64,000 bases of DNA from Candidatus Woesearchaeota archaeon (GTDB lineage Archaea > Nanobdellota > Nanobdellia > Woesearchaeales > JACPIF01). Both the position numbers and the translations under genes were made by a program. Where the stretch lies: the NCBI GenBank assembly GCA_016188215.1, contig JACPIF010000004.1, forward strand, positions 1 to 64,000, written 5' to 3'. The stretch's first letter is position 1. The number at the start of each line of letters is the position of its first letter. This document shows positions 35,864 through 44,682 of this stretch, in pieces. The notes beneath the pieces are model-generated. The model worked only from the letters and a program-made list of their open reading frames with translations. It was not told where the DNA came from and did not search any database.

Positions 35864-37237
35864 ATGAAAGAGTACAAAACTATCACACGGATTGCAGGGC
35901 CGCTGGTGTTCGTGAAGAACACAGATCCAGTTGCGTATGCAGACTTAGTAAGGATCATGCTGCCTGACGGCAGGGTCAAGAACGGGCAGGTGCTGGATAC
36001 GAGCGATGATGTTGTCGTGGTGCAAGTCTTTGAAGGCACTTCCGGTATTGATAAGGAGACAAGGGTGAAGTTCCTGGGAGAAACCATCAAGCTGCCGGTT
36101 GCAGATGATATGCTTGGAAGGATATTGAACGGGGCAGGCAAGCCGATAGACGGCGGGCCGGAGATAATACCTGAGAAGAGGCTGGACATCATAGGAGCTG
36201 CTATCAACCCATATGCGCGGGAAAGCCCTTCTGATTTCATACAGACTGGCATCTCAACGATTGATGCCACCAACACGCTTGTCAGGGGGCAGAAACTTCC
36301 CATATTCTCCGGAAGCGGGCTGCCTCATAACGATATTGCGCTGCAGATTGCGCGGCAGGCTAAGGTGGTCGGGCAGCAGAGCAAATTCGTTGTCATCTTT
36401 GCGGCGATGGGGATTACCAATGAGGAGGCGCAGTATTTCATCAGGGATTTTGAGCAGACCGGAGCGCTGGAAAGGAGCGTTGTGTTCCTGAACCTGGCGG
36501 ATGATCCTGCGGTTGAGCGCCTCATCACGCCTCGGATGGCACTGACTGCCGCTGAATACTTTGCCTATGAGAAGAATGCACATGTCCTCGTGATTTTGAC
36601 TGATATGACCAGCTACTGCGAAAGCCTGCGGGAGATAGGAGCTGCGCGGGAAGAAGTGCCTGGAAGGAGAGGATATCCCGGGTATATGTACACAGACCTT
36701 GCGACTATCTACGAGCGTGCCGGCATCATCAAGGGAAGGGAGGGAAGCATAACGCAGATTCCCATCCTTACCATGATTGGGGATGATATAACGCACCCTA
36801 TTCCTGACCTGACCGGATATATCACAGAAGGCCAGATCGTGCTGTCACGGGAACTGCACCGCAAGAACCTTTACCCGCCCATTGATATCCTGCCAAGCCT
36901 TTCACGGCTGATGAACCTTGGCATTGGCAAGGAGAAGACGAGGGAAGACCATAAGCAGGTGTCTGACCAATTGTATGCGTTCTATGCAGAAGGCAGGGAC
37001 CTGCGCGGACTGGTGGCAATCGTAGGCGAAGAGGCATTGTCCGAGCGTGACCGCAGGCTGCTCAAGTTTGCAGAAGAGTTTGAGAAGCGGTTTGTCCGGC
37101 AGGCAAGGAACGAGGACAGGAGCATCCAGCAGACGCTTGACCTGGCGTGGGATCTGCTTGGAACAATCCCTGAGCATGAGCTCACCAGGGTCAGCAATGA
37201 GCTGAAGCAGAGATACTATAAGCCTGGTAGGAAATAA
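35864..37237 (+). CDS. atpB: A/V-type ATPase regulatory subunit B
   Basis: The 457-residue non-catalytic nucleotide-binding subunit starts [19 protein letters not shown] and has [31 protein letters not shown] in place of a P-loop, and [29 protein letters not shown]. It is complete. Repeat copy 3 separates it from subunit D. Confidence 0.97.
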   Translation: MKEYKTITRIAGPLVFVKNTDPVAYADLVRIMLPDGRVKNGQVLDTSDDVVVVQVFEGTSGIDKETRVKFLGETIKLPVADDMLGRILNGAGKPIDGGPEIIPEKRLDIIGAAINPYARESPSDFIQTGISTIDATNTLVRGQKLPIFSGSGLPHNDIALQIARQAKVVGQQSKFVVIFAAMGITNEEAQYFIRDFEQTGALERSVVFLNLADDPAVERLITPRMALTAAEYFAYEKNAHVLVILTDMTSYCESLREIGAAREEVPGRRGYPGYMYTDLATIYERAGIIKGREGSITQIPILTMIGDDITHPIPDLTGYITEGQIVLSRELHRKNLYPPIDILPSLSRLMNLGIGKEKTREDHKQVSDQLYAFYAEGRDLRGLVAIVGEEALSERDRRLLKFAEEFEKRFVRQARNEDRSIQQTLDLAWDLLGTIPEHELTRVSNELKQRYYKPGRK

Positions 37238-37255
37238 ACTGCTAAAAAGCAGGAA

Positions 37256-37354
37256 CCAGCTGAGATGAATCTCAGCTGGGCTGTGCGAGAAGTCCCCCGA
37301 TTTTTTGCTGTGAATATGCAGTTCGGGGGACATGTTGTGGCGCGCATTACGCGC
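37256..37354 (+). repeat. Three-hairpin element, copy 3 (inside the ATPase operon)
   Basis: Order on plus: hairpin CCAGCTGAGAT-GA-ATCTCAGCTGG (37256-37279), linker GCTGTGCGAGA, central stem GTCCCCCGA (37292-37300) with TCGGGGGAC (37323-37331), linker ATGTTGTG, GC hairpin GCGCG-CATTA-CGCGC (37340-37354). The central loop has TTGCTGT near the 5' arm, whereas copies 4, 5 and 6 have ACAGC near the 3' arm, so this loop is inverted. Confidence 0.8.
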
Positions 37355-37398
37355 AGTATCCTAATCAAGTTTTGGTCGCTTCAAAAGGATAAAGAATT

Positions 37399-37409
37399 AG
37401 ATTTAAACA
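37399..37409 (+). promoter_or_regulatory. TATA-like box before subunit D
   Basis: AGATTTAAACA lies between repeat copy 3 and the subunit D gene. With the repeat it suggests that subunit D has a promoter of its own (inference). Confidence 0.4.
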
Positions 37410-37453
37410 AGAATTACACTCATCTATGATGAGTGGTTTTTGACAATTTGAAA

Positions 37454-38080
37454 ATGGCGATTGATGTAAAACCGACACGGAGCGAGCTTATCAAGCTAAA
37501 GCAGCGGATCAAATTAGCCAAATCAGGATATAACCTGCTGAAGAGGAAGCGTGATGGGCTGATCCTTGAATTCTTTGAGATACTGAAGCGGGCGAAGAGC
37601 GTGCGGCAGGAATTGATGGCTGCGTATAAAGAGGCGCTGCATAAGGTAAACGTGGCGCGGGCGGTTGAAGGGGATATCACGCTGCAGTCGCTTGGGCTGA
37701 GCATTGCAGATCATGGGGAGGTCAGCATAGAGACAAAGAATATCATGGGAGTAGTGGTGCCAAAGATACAGTCGCACAAGCTGAGGAGGGGCAGCCTGGA
37801 GCGGGGCTACGGCCTTATCGGTGTATCTGCCAGGGTGGATGAGGCGGCTGAGGCGTTTGAAGCGGTGGTGGAGCATGTTATCAAGGCTGCTGAAGTTGAG
37901 ACGTCAATGAAGAAGCTGCTGAGCGAGATTGAAAAAACAAAGAGAAGGGTGAATGCGCTGGAGTTTGAGATAATCCCGCGGCTGGAGCGCACCAGGGTTT
38001 TTATTTCCCTGAGGCTTGAGGAGCTTGAGCGGGAAAATATCTTTAGGCTGAAGCGCATCAAGAAGAAAACTCCATCGTAG
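37454..38080 (+). CDS. atpD: A/V-type ATPase subunit D (rotor axle)
   Basis: The 208-residue antiparallel coiled-coil rotor starts MAIDVKPTRSELIKLKQRIKLAKSG, matching the family N-terminus; the GTG at 37433 would add seven residues and is less likely. The middle GLIGVSARVDEAAEAFE and C-terminal helix RRVNALEFEIIPRLERT are typical. It ends the ATPase cluster. Confidence 0.93.
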   Translation: MAIDVKPTRSELIKLKQRIKLAKSGYNLLKRKRDGLILEFFEILKRAKSVRQELMAAYKEALHKVNVARAVEGDITLQSLGLSIADHGEVSIETKNIMGVVVPKIQSHKLRRGSLERGYGLIGVSARVDEAAEAFEAVVEHVIKAAEVETSMKKLLSEIEKTKRRVNALEFEIIPRLERTRVFISLRLEELERENIFRLKRIKKKTPS

Positions 38081-38146
38081 GGGCTATCGCAACATTTTTA
38101 TATGCCCAAGTGCATCTTCTTTCCAGTCAGCAACGCGCCACAACAT

Positions 38147-39655
38147 ATGAATTCTACTAACATGCAGCAGCAGCAGTATGCACAGCCACGGCACAGGCAG
38201 GAAACAATAATCAAGGAGATAGGCAGCTTCCTAAGGGAGCTTGAAGAGACCAAGAAAAGCAGGGAGATCACATACTTCAGCCAGCTGCTCGGCACTAAAA
38301 TATACGATGCTGACAACCATCACATCGGCAGGCTGCAGGACCTGGTGGTCACTTCAGGAGAGAAGTTTCCCGTGGTTGAGGCGCTCATCTGCCAGCACGG
38401 GAAGTTTACAATCAAGATCATGTGGCAGTTCATTGCCGCATTCAACACACATATCAACTTAACGCTTCCCTTCTACAAAATCCCAAAAGAAAAAATACAG
38501 GACAACGATATTCTCATCGGCGCGACCATCATTGACAAGCAGCTTGTTGACATAAATGGGCTGAAGGTCATCAGGGTAAATGATATCGCGCTTGCCAAGA
38601 TCAAGGGGAGGCTCAACCTGGTGAGCATTGACATAGGCATGCGGGGAATCCTGCGCAGGATTGGGCTGCAAAAGGTCAGCGGCTGGCTTGGCATCAAGGA
38701 CCAGCTGGTGCCGTGGAGTAATATTGAGCCGCTGCACGACAGCCTCAAGCGCATCCGCATCAATGTTTCCATGCCGCATATTGACGAGCTGCATCCTGCG
38801 GATGTTGCAGACCTGCTTGAAGAGCTCAGCATGAAGGAGCGGCAATCTGTGTTCAAGTCCATTAACAGCAGAACCGCGGCCCGCATCCTTGAAGAAGCAG
38901 AGGATTTCGTGAAGAAATCAGTGGCGAACAGCCTGGAGGAAAGGCGCGCAGCTTTAATCATTGAAAAGATGTCCAGGCACAAGGCAGCTGATATCCTGAG
39001 CCTGATTGATGATGAGAAGAAAGAGCGCCTGCTTGGCCTGATGAAGCTAGAGGTTGCAGCTGCCATCAGGGAGCTGCTCACTTACCCTGCGGAATCAGCA
39101 GGGAGGTTCATGTCGCTGCGCTATGTTGCCATACCAAAGCATTTCACCATCCGCAGGACCATTGAATACCTGAGGAGAATGGATCTGAAGCCAAGGATCC
39201 TCCATTATGTGTATGTTGTTGATGAGCTGAATGCGCTCGCAGGAGTGCTCTCATTGAGGGATATAGTGCTTGCGCATCCTGAGGCTTTGGCGCAGGATAT
39301 CATGAAGAGGCGTGTGATCAGCATCAAGACAAAGGCTGGGGTCAAGGATGCGACTGCCATCATGGCAAAGTATGACCTGCTCGGGCTGCCTGTCATTGAT
39401 TCCGAGAGGAAAATCAAGGGCATACTGAACATTGAAGAGGTGTTTACTGAGAGCGGAACCAGAGTTGCAGAAGAGCCAATTGCGCAGCCGCTTCCGAAAT
39501 ATAAAAACATCTTCCGGGAGATAGGCGCTGTGCTGCGGGACATTGACGAGTTCATACGCATAAAGCAGATTGAGCGGCTTAAGGGGCTCAAGGACCGCGG
39601 CATCAAATTAAGTTTTGACAAGCAAAAGATCATTGATGATGAAACTAAACATTAG
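38147..39655 (+). CDS. PRC-barrel, MgtE-N and CBS domain protein without a pore
   Basis: The protein of about 502 residues has, in order, a short Gln-rich start, a PRC-barrel-like part (YFSQLLGTKIYDADNHHIGRLQDLVV), a second PRC-like segment, an MgtE N-domain (ELHPADVADLLEELSMKERQS), and a CBS pair (AGRFMSLRYVAIPKHFTIRRT; QDIMKRRVISIKT). These are the cytosolic magnesium-sensing parts of MgtE, but there is no MgtE membrane domain. Its end overlaps the NRAMP gene. The ATG at 38102 lies in a TATA-like CATTTTTATATG, so 38147 is preferred. Confidence 0.85.
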   Translation: MNSTNMQQQQYAQPRHRQETIIKEIGSFLRELEETKKSREITYFSQLLGTKIYDADNHHIGRLQDLVVTSGEKFPVVEALICQHGKFTIKIMWQFIAAFNTHINLTLPFYKIPKEKIQDNDILIGATIIDKQLVDINGLKVIRVNDIALAKIKGRLNLVSIDIGMRGILRRIGLQKVSGWLGIKDQLVPWSNIEPLHDSLKRIRINVSMPHIDELHPADVADLLEELSMKERQSVFKSINSRTAARILEEAEDFVKKSVANSLEERRAALIIEKMSRHKAADILSLIDDEKKERLLGLMKLEVAAAIRELLTYPAESAGRFMSLRYVAIPKHFTIRRTIEYLRRMDLKPRILHYVYVVDELNALAGVLSLRDIVLAHPEALAQDIMKRRVISIKTKAGVKDATAIMAKYDLLGLPVIDSERKIKGILNIEEVFTESGTRVAEEPIAQPLPKYKNIFREIGAVLRDIDEFIRIKQIERLKGLKDRGIKLSFDKQKIIDDETKH

Positions 39656-40883
39656 ATCGGTGATGCTGTTTCTTGCCGTGATCGGCCCGGGCCTCATTAC
39701 GGCAAATGTTGACAATGATGCAGGAGGCATCGCAACCTTCTCGGTTGCAGGAGCGCGCTTCGGCTATGCCCTGCTCTGGACCCTGATTCCTATCACTATC
39801 CTCCTAGCTATGACGCAGGAGATGTGCGCACGGATGGGGGCAGTAACCGGAAAGGGATTATCTGACCTGATACGTGAGAATTTCGGGATAAGGATGACGG
39901 TCTTTATCATGATAGGGCTTGTGCTGGCTAACTTTTCAGTTACTGTCGCCGAGTTTGCAGGAATCGCGGCAGCAGCCCATATATTCGGCGTGAGCAAATA
40001 CCTTGTCATCCCTCTCGTGGTCTTCATCACCAGCTTCTTTATCATAAGGTCAAATTACAAGACACTTGAGAAAATATTCCTGATAATGATACTGTTCTAT
40101 GGCACCTATGTGGTATCTGCTTTTATGGCAAAGCCGGACTGGGGTGAGGTATTGCAGGCAACAGTTGTCCCGAGCTTTACGCTGAGCGCCCCCTACCTCT
40201 TCCTTCTCGTCGGGCTTATCGGCACCAATATCACGCCGTGGATGCAATTCTTCCTGCAGTCCACCATCGTTGAAAAAGGCATCAAGGAAGAGGATTACAA
40301 GTACTCGCGGATTGAGGTATGGCTGGGATCAATAATGACTAACGCAGTCTCTTTCTTCATTATCGTAACCTGTGCAGTCACTTTGTTTGCGGCGGGCGTG
40401 TATATTACAGATGCAGGGGATGCTGCTGCTGCGCTTGAGCCGGTGGCAGGGCGCTATGCCTCGCTGCTGTTCGCAATCGGCCTGTTCGGAGCGGCACTAT
40501 TCGGGGCGATGATACTTCCACTATCAACAGCTTTCTCAGTGACCGAGGGCATGGGCTGGGAAAACGGGCTCAACAAGAACTTCAAGGGTGCGCCTGAATA
40601 CTATACCATCTTTCTTGTCCTGCTGATAGGCTCTGCGCTCCTTGTTCTTGCGCCGGGCATCCCGCTTATAAAGGTCATGCTGGTATCCCAGGTGATCAAT
40701 GGCCTGCTGCTTCCCTTCATCCTAATACCTATGCTCCTGTTGACTTCAAATAAAGCCCTCATGGGGAAGCATGCTAATTCAAAATTGTTTAATGCGGTTG
40801 CCTGGACAGGATGCATTTTAGTGGTAATCCTTGCATTGCTGCTTACAGTGCTAACATTATTTCCCAACATAGGGTTTGCTTAA
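39636..40883 (+). CDS. NRAMP-family divalent metal transporter
   Basis: This membrane protein of about 415 residues has about 11 helices. Helix 1 carries GPGLITANVDNDAGGIAT, a variant of the NRAMP DPGN motif. Helix 6 reads GTNITPWMQFFLQS, lacking the MPH methionine that selects Mn/Fe in classical NRAMPs; this resembles the NRAMP-related magnesium transporters. It overlaps the upstream MgtE-like sensor by 20 bases, so the two proteins probably act together. Mg transport is inferred. Confidence 0.88.
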   Translation: MMKLNIRSVMLFLAVIGPGLITANVDNDAGGIATFSVAGARFGYALLWTLIPITILLAMTQEMCARMGAVTGKGLSDLIRENFGIRMTVFIMIGLVLANFSVTVAEFAGIAAAAHIFGVSKYLVIPLVVFITSFFIIRSNYKTLEKIFLIMILFYGTYVVSAFMAKPDWGEVLQATVVPSFTLSAPYLFLLVGLIGTNITPWMQFFLQSTIVEKGIKEEDYKYSRIEVWLGSIMTNAVSFFIIVTCAVTLFAAGVYITDAGDAAAALEPVAGRYASLLFAIGLFGAALFGAMILPLSTAFSVTEGMGWENGLNKNFKGAPEYYTIFLVLLIGSALLVLAPGIPLIKVMLVSQVINGLLLPFILIPMLLLTSNKALMGKHANSKLFNAVAWTGCILVVILALLLTVLTLFPNIGFA

Positions 40884-40960
40884 ACTAAAGCATATCTTAC
40901 ATATCCTGTAAGGTTAAATCTTAAATAACATTATATCTTATTCTGGAAAATATCTTAGGT

Positions 40961-40981
40961 ATTGAATATTGAATATTGAAT
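40961..40981. repeat. Three tandem copies of ATTGAAT
   Basis: Seven-base unit ATTGAAT is repeated exactly three times in the gap before the lipoprotein gene. It may be a regulator site or slippage product. Confidence 0.5.
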
Positions 40982-41032
40982 ATACTGACTATCCTGATAC
41001 AGGGTAGTGTGTTTTACATGGGGAGTGCAATC

Positions 41033-41857
41033 ATGAAGCGAAATACGACTTTTGGGATAGTGCTGCTTGGATTGCTGCTTGTCCTTGCAGGATGCGATCA
41101 GGCAGCAGATGGCGATAATCTGACGGCTGATACAGGCGGTGCAACTACTGACACTGGCGCTATTGATACAGGGGTAACAGATACAGGTATAACTGACACA
41201 GGTGTTACGGATATTGGCGTGACAGATACAGCAACAACTGATACAGGCACGACTGACACTGGAATGAATGATACAGGAACTACAAGCACTGTTGAAAGCC
41301 CTGAAACGCCGCTTGAAATACTGATTGTTGAGCATGTAAGGCTTGAGGCAGAGGCCGGGGCTGCAGTTTTGAACGGAAATGACACTGAAACTGTCACTGA
41401 TGAGCTTGAGCGGAATATTAACCAAATAGCTGACCTCATCGCAAACTACAGTGATATCTCTGAGTCAGAATTCGTTTCTGCCTGGCAGATGCACGAAAAT
41501 GTGGTAGATGATTATGCTATAGAAGTTGACGCAGGCAGGGACCTGAGCACACTTGATGATGAGATTGAAGAGGCGGCTGATGCCATGGAGGATGTCTTTG
41601 GGGATATGAACCTATCCAATTCAACAGGGATGGGCATGTATAGGGAGCACATGTTCCTAATGCTGAATGTGATAAATGCTACAGCTGAAGGAGACTCAAC
41701 TGCAAGCCTGGCTGAAGCTGAGGAGCATGCGCGCGACATGGCAAGAGCATGGGCTGAGACATTGGGTATAAGTGCTATGACAACTTCAGAAGTATCCAGC
41801 ACATCCAGCACTGGAAGCACTGACACCGGCACAACAGATACAGGAAGCACCTATTAG
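41033..41857 (+). CDS. Secreted lipoprotein with DTG repeats
   Basis: The 274-residue protein has a lipoprotein-like signal ending LVLAGC (Cys 21). Residues about 32-84 are a low-complexity Asp/Thr/Gly repeat (TDTGVTDTGITDTG), the middle is a helical acidic domain of about 165 residues, and the end returns to TDTGTTDTGSTY. The ATG at 41033 is chosen because GGGGAG lies about seven bases upstream. Repeats probably form a flexible stalk. I do not recognise the helical domain. Confidence 0.7.
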   Translation: MKRNTTFGIVLLGLLLVLAGCDQAADGDNLTADTGGATTDTGAIDTGVTDTGITDTGVTDIGVTDTATTDTGTTDTGMNDTGTTSTVESPETPLEILIVEHVRLEAEAGAAVLNGNDTETVTDELERNINQIADLIANYSDISESEFVSAWQMHENVVDDYAIEVDAGRDLSTLDDEIEEAADAMEDVFGDMNLSNSTGMGMYREHMFLMLNVINATAEGDSTASLAEAEEHARDMARAWAETLGISAMTTSEVSSTSSTGSTDTGTTDTGSTY

Positions 41858-41859
41858 GC

Positions 41860-41905
41860 GCTTTTCTTTCTTTTTCTTTTTTACCTTCTCTTACTTTCTC
41901 TTACA
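41860..41905 (+). terminator. Pyrimidine-rich terminator region
   Basis: The stop codon of the lipoprotein gene is followed by several T runs (TTTTCTTTCTTTTTCTTTTTTACC), which is a typical archaeal intrinsic terminator pattern. Confidence 0.5.
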
Positions 41906-41940
41906 GCAAGCTTTTAAATCTATTCTGATTGCTGTTTTCT

Positions 41941-42681
41941 ATGGCTGCTTACATTCAAATAAAACAGGGCTTTTTCCTAGATGATGTCGCGCTTTACATT
42001 GAGCCGTACAAGATTTTGGCATTCGGCGATGTGCATATAGGCTATGAAGAGGCGCTGAACAAGCAAGGGGTTTTGGTGCCCAGGTTCCAGTTTGAAGAGA
42101 CTATGAAGCGGATCAAAAGGATTATGGAAAATATTCCGGGAGAGATTGAGACAGTTGTTATTAACGGCGATCTGAAGCATGAATTTGGGACTATTTCAAA
42201 CCAGGAATGGAAGGAGGCGCTTGAATTCCTGGATTATATTGGTGGATTCTGCAAAGAAATAGTCCTGGTAAAGGGCAACCATGACACTATCCTTGGCCCT
42301 ATTGCCAGGAAGCGGAACGTCAAGCTGATGGAGCATTACCTTACTGAAGACAAGAAGCTCCTTTTTATACATGGCGACAAGATCCCTTCGGATTTCCCCT
42401 GGTGCGAGACTATTGTCATGAGCAATGAGCATCCGGCTGTTTCTCTGCGGGAAGGGGTACGGGTTGAGACCTATAAGTGCTTTCTTAAAGGAACATGGAA
42501 AGGTAAGGAGCTGATTGTATTGCCATCCTTCAACGTTGTGACTGAAGGGACTGATGTCATAAAGGAAAAGCTGTTGAGCCCATACCTGCACCAGAACCTT
42601 GATAATTTTGAGGTTTTTGTTGTGGATGATACTGTTTACAGGTTTGGGACACTGAAACAAATAAAGGAACTTGGAAAATAG
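41941..42681 (+). CDS. Calcineurin-like metallophosphoesterase (COG1407 type)
   Basis: The 246-residue protein has metal motifs FGDVHIGYEEAL, NGDLKHEFG, KGNHDTI and HGDK, the order of calcineurin-like phosphoesterases, and matches the small archaeal group often encoded near Lhr helicases (an Lhr gene is 10 kb away here). The ATG at 41941 (MAAYIQIKQG) is preferred; TTTTAAATC lies about 30 bases upstream. The substrate is unknown. It converges with the XRE-CBS regulator by 2 bases. Confidence 0.85.
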   Translation: MAAYIQIKQGFFLDDVALYIEPYKILAFGDVHIGYEEALNKQGVLVPRFQFEETMKRIKRIMENIPGEIETVVINGDLKHEFGTISNQEWKEALEFLDYIGGFCKEIVLVKGNHDTILGPIARKRNVKLMEHYLTEDKKLLFIHGDKIPSDFPWCETIVMSNEHPAVSLREGVRVETYKCFLKGTWKGKELIVLPSFNVVTEGTDVIKEKLLSPYLHQNLDNFEVFVVDDTVYRFGTLKQIKELGK

Positions 42682-42683
42682 AC

Positions 42684-43232
42684 CTAAACTGTCTTATACA
42701 ACTTACTCAGCACATCTGATTTTGTGATGACGCCTTCTAGCCTTCCGCCATCTGCTACTAATACCATTGGATAGAATGTCAGGAGATTTGATACTATCCT
42801 GATAGATGCCTTCTTTGAGACGACTGGAGGGGATTCTGTCATGACGTCCCTTACCAGTCTTCCCTTGCCCTGCAATAGCGCGTCAAGGAGGATTGTCTCT
42901 GAGATTGTGCCTACCACCTTGTGATCATTCAGCACAGGAAGCTGGGAGATGCCATAGTTCTTTATCTTCTTGATAGCTTCCTTTATGGTATCTTCCGGAT
43001 GCAGCGCAATGACCTTGGGGTTCATCACTTCCTCAGCCTTAACCTCTTTATCATGCGTTATGTCATGGAGCACGTCAACAATCTTCTTGACCTTGCTGTA
43101 CGTCGGGTCAATCCGGCCTGCCTCTATCTTCGCTATGAGGCTCTGTGAGACGCCTGCCTGCTTTGCCAGCTGCGTCTGCGTCATGCCAAACTTCTTGCGC
43201 ACATGCTTTATCTCGTTCAGCTCAATTGCCAT
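42684..43232 (-). CDS. XRE-type HTH regulator with CBS pair
   Basis: The 182-residue protein has an N-terminal HTH (KKFGMTQTQLAKQAGVSQSLIAKIEAG, residues 13-39) and two CBS motifs (VMNPKVIALHPEDTIKEAI; VMTESPPVVSKKASIRIV). CBS pairs bind adenosyl ligands such as AMP, ATP or SAM, so the regulator probably senses one of these. It is divergent from metK, and a long palindrome lies between them. Known archaeal HTH-CBS proteins are transcriptional regulators. Confidence 0.85.
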   Translation of the reverse strand: MAIELNEIKHVRKKFGMTQTQLAKQAGVSQSLIAKIEAGRIDPTYSKVKKIVDVLHDITHDKEVKAEEVMNPKVIALHPEDTIKEAIKKIKNYGISQLPVLNDHKVVGTISETILLDALLQGKGRLVRDVMTESPPVVSKKASIRIVSNLLTFYPMVLVADGGRLEGVITKSDVLSKLYKTV

Positions 43233-43272
43233 ATTCTTATATGAATAAATAGCTTATTTAAATATTTTTCTA

Positions 43273-43318
43273 AGAATATACTGGAGCGATAGGAAGCTTA
43301 TTCCTATCGGAATATTCT
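43273..43318. promoter_or_regulatory. Palindrome between the XRE-CBS gene and metK
   Basis: An inner inverted repeat CGATAGGAA-GCTTA-TTCCTATCG (43287-43309) is enclosed by AGAATAT (43273-43279) and ATATTCT (43312-43318). The metK TATA-like ACTTTATAAAAG follows at about 43328. It is the best candidate operator for the XRE-CBS protein (inference). Confidence 0.55.
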
Positions 43319-43381
43319 AAGTACAAAACTTTATAAAAGCAGGGAGCGCCATACTCGAAAGCATTATGGGGTGAATCAAAA

Positions 43382-44596
43382 ATGACAAAGGTTGAATTTT
43401 ACACATCAGAAAGCGTTACTCGACGAAGATCACCCCGCCGTGATCGCGGCGGCGAAGTTAGTGACGCAATTCTTGATGAGTTATATAGGCAAGATCCCTA
43501 TTCCCGCGTTGCGATTGAGACATTAACAACGACAGGCCTAGTTATATGCGCTGGAGAAGTCACTACAAAAGGCTTTGTTGACGTTCAAAAAATTGTTCGC
43601 CAGACTTTGAAAGACATAGGCTATACTGATCCCCAGTACGGCATTGACTGCGAGGATGCAGGCGTCTTAGTAAGCATACATGGGCAATCACCTGATATTG
43701 CACAGGGCGTAGACGAAGGGGAGAGCAAGGAGCAGGGTGCAGGAGACCAGGGCATGATGTACGGGTTTGCCACGAATGAGACTCCTGAGCTGATGCCTTT
43801 GCCAATCATGCTTGCGCATGCATTAACGCGAAAGCTTGCAGAAGTCCGGAAGAAAGGTGTAATTGACTATATCGGCCCTGACGGCAAGAGCCAGGTCTCT
43901 GTGGAGTACCATGACAATAAGCCTGTAAGGGTAGATGCTGTAGTGATTGCACAGCAGCATAGGGAATATGTGAGCCAGCACCAGATACGGAAGGATATCA
44001 TTGAGAAAGTAATCAAGCCGGCATTTGAGGAATGGAAGCATAAGACAGGCCAGATGCTGCTTGATGATGACACCAGGATCCATATCAATGCAACTGGAAA
44101 GTTTGTCATTGGCGGGCCTGAGGGCGACACCGGCGTCACCGGAAGGAAGATAATCGTTGACACTTACGGCGGGATAGGCAGGCACGGCGGCGGAGCATTC
44201 TCAGGAAAAGATCCGACTAAAGTGGACAGGTCAGGGGCTTATGCCGCGAGATTCGTTGCAAAGAATATCGTTGCTGCAGGATTGGCAGACAAGTGCGAAG
44301 TGCAGCTTTCCTATGCCATTGGCATTGCCGAGCCAACTTCTGTCAATGTAGACACCTTTGGCACCAACAAGATCCCGGAAGAGAGGATTGTGGAACTGGT
44401 GAGAAAACACTTCAGGCTCACACCGCGGTGGATTATTGACACGCTGAAGCTGCGAAGGCCAATCTACAAGAAAACAGCTTCCTACGGCCATTTCGGAAGA
44501 ACTGATCCGGACTTCACATGGGAGCAGACTCCTTTTGCAGAAGTACTGCGGAAAGAGGCTGGAGTTGTAGAGACACATAAGCTGCGGGTCAAGTAA
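43382..44596 (+). CDS. metK: S-adenosylmethionine synthetase, bacterial type, altered first motif
   Basis: The 404-residue protein matches bacterial-type MetK, which makes SAM from ATP and methionine: [66 protein letters not shown] and YGHFGR. However, after TSESVT the catalytic GHPDK motif is replaced by [13 protein letters not shown] (43421-43459), a site that also contains GATCAC-CCCGCC-GTGATC. Most archaea use a different SAM synthetase, so this was probably acquired. ATG at 43382 with GGGGTGA upstream. Confidence 0.85.
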   Translation: MTKVEFYTSESVTRRRSPRRDRGGEVSDAILDELYRQDPYSRVAIETLTTTGLVICAGEVTTKGFVDVQKIVRQTLKDIGYTDPQYGIDCEDAGVLVSIHGQSPDIAQGVDEGESKEQGAGDQGMMYGFATNETPELMPLPIMLAHALTRKLAEVRKKGVIDYIGPDGKSQVSVEYHDNKPVRVDAVVIAQQHREYVSQHQIRKDIIEKVIKPAFEEWKHKTGQMLLDDDTRIHINATGKFVIGGPEGDTGVTGRKIIVDTYGGIGRHGGGAFSGKDPTKVDRSGAYAARFVAKNIVAAGLADKCEVQLSYAIGIAEPTSVNVDTFGTNKIPEERIVELVRKHFRLTPRWIIDTLKLRRPIYKKTASYGHFGRTDPDFTWEQTPFAEVLRKEAGVVETHKLRVK

Positions 44597-44682
44597 TCTT
44601 TTAATTTCTTATCTTTTCCATATTTTTTACCTTTATTCTAATTTAGACCTATTTTATATACCCTGCAGTATTCCCGCATTTT

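Noticed and set aside
40955-41850. Minus-strand frames opposite the DTG lipoprotein
   Set aside because: They arise from the regular repeat (VPVSVxPVSV) on the complementary strand and have no start signals.
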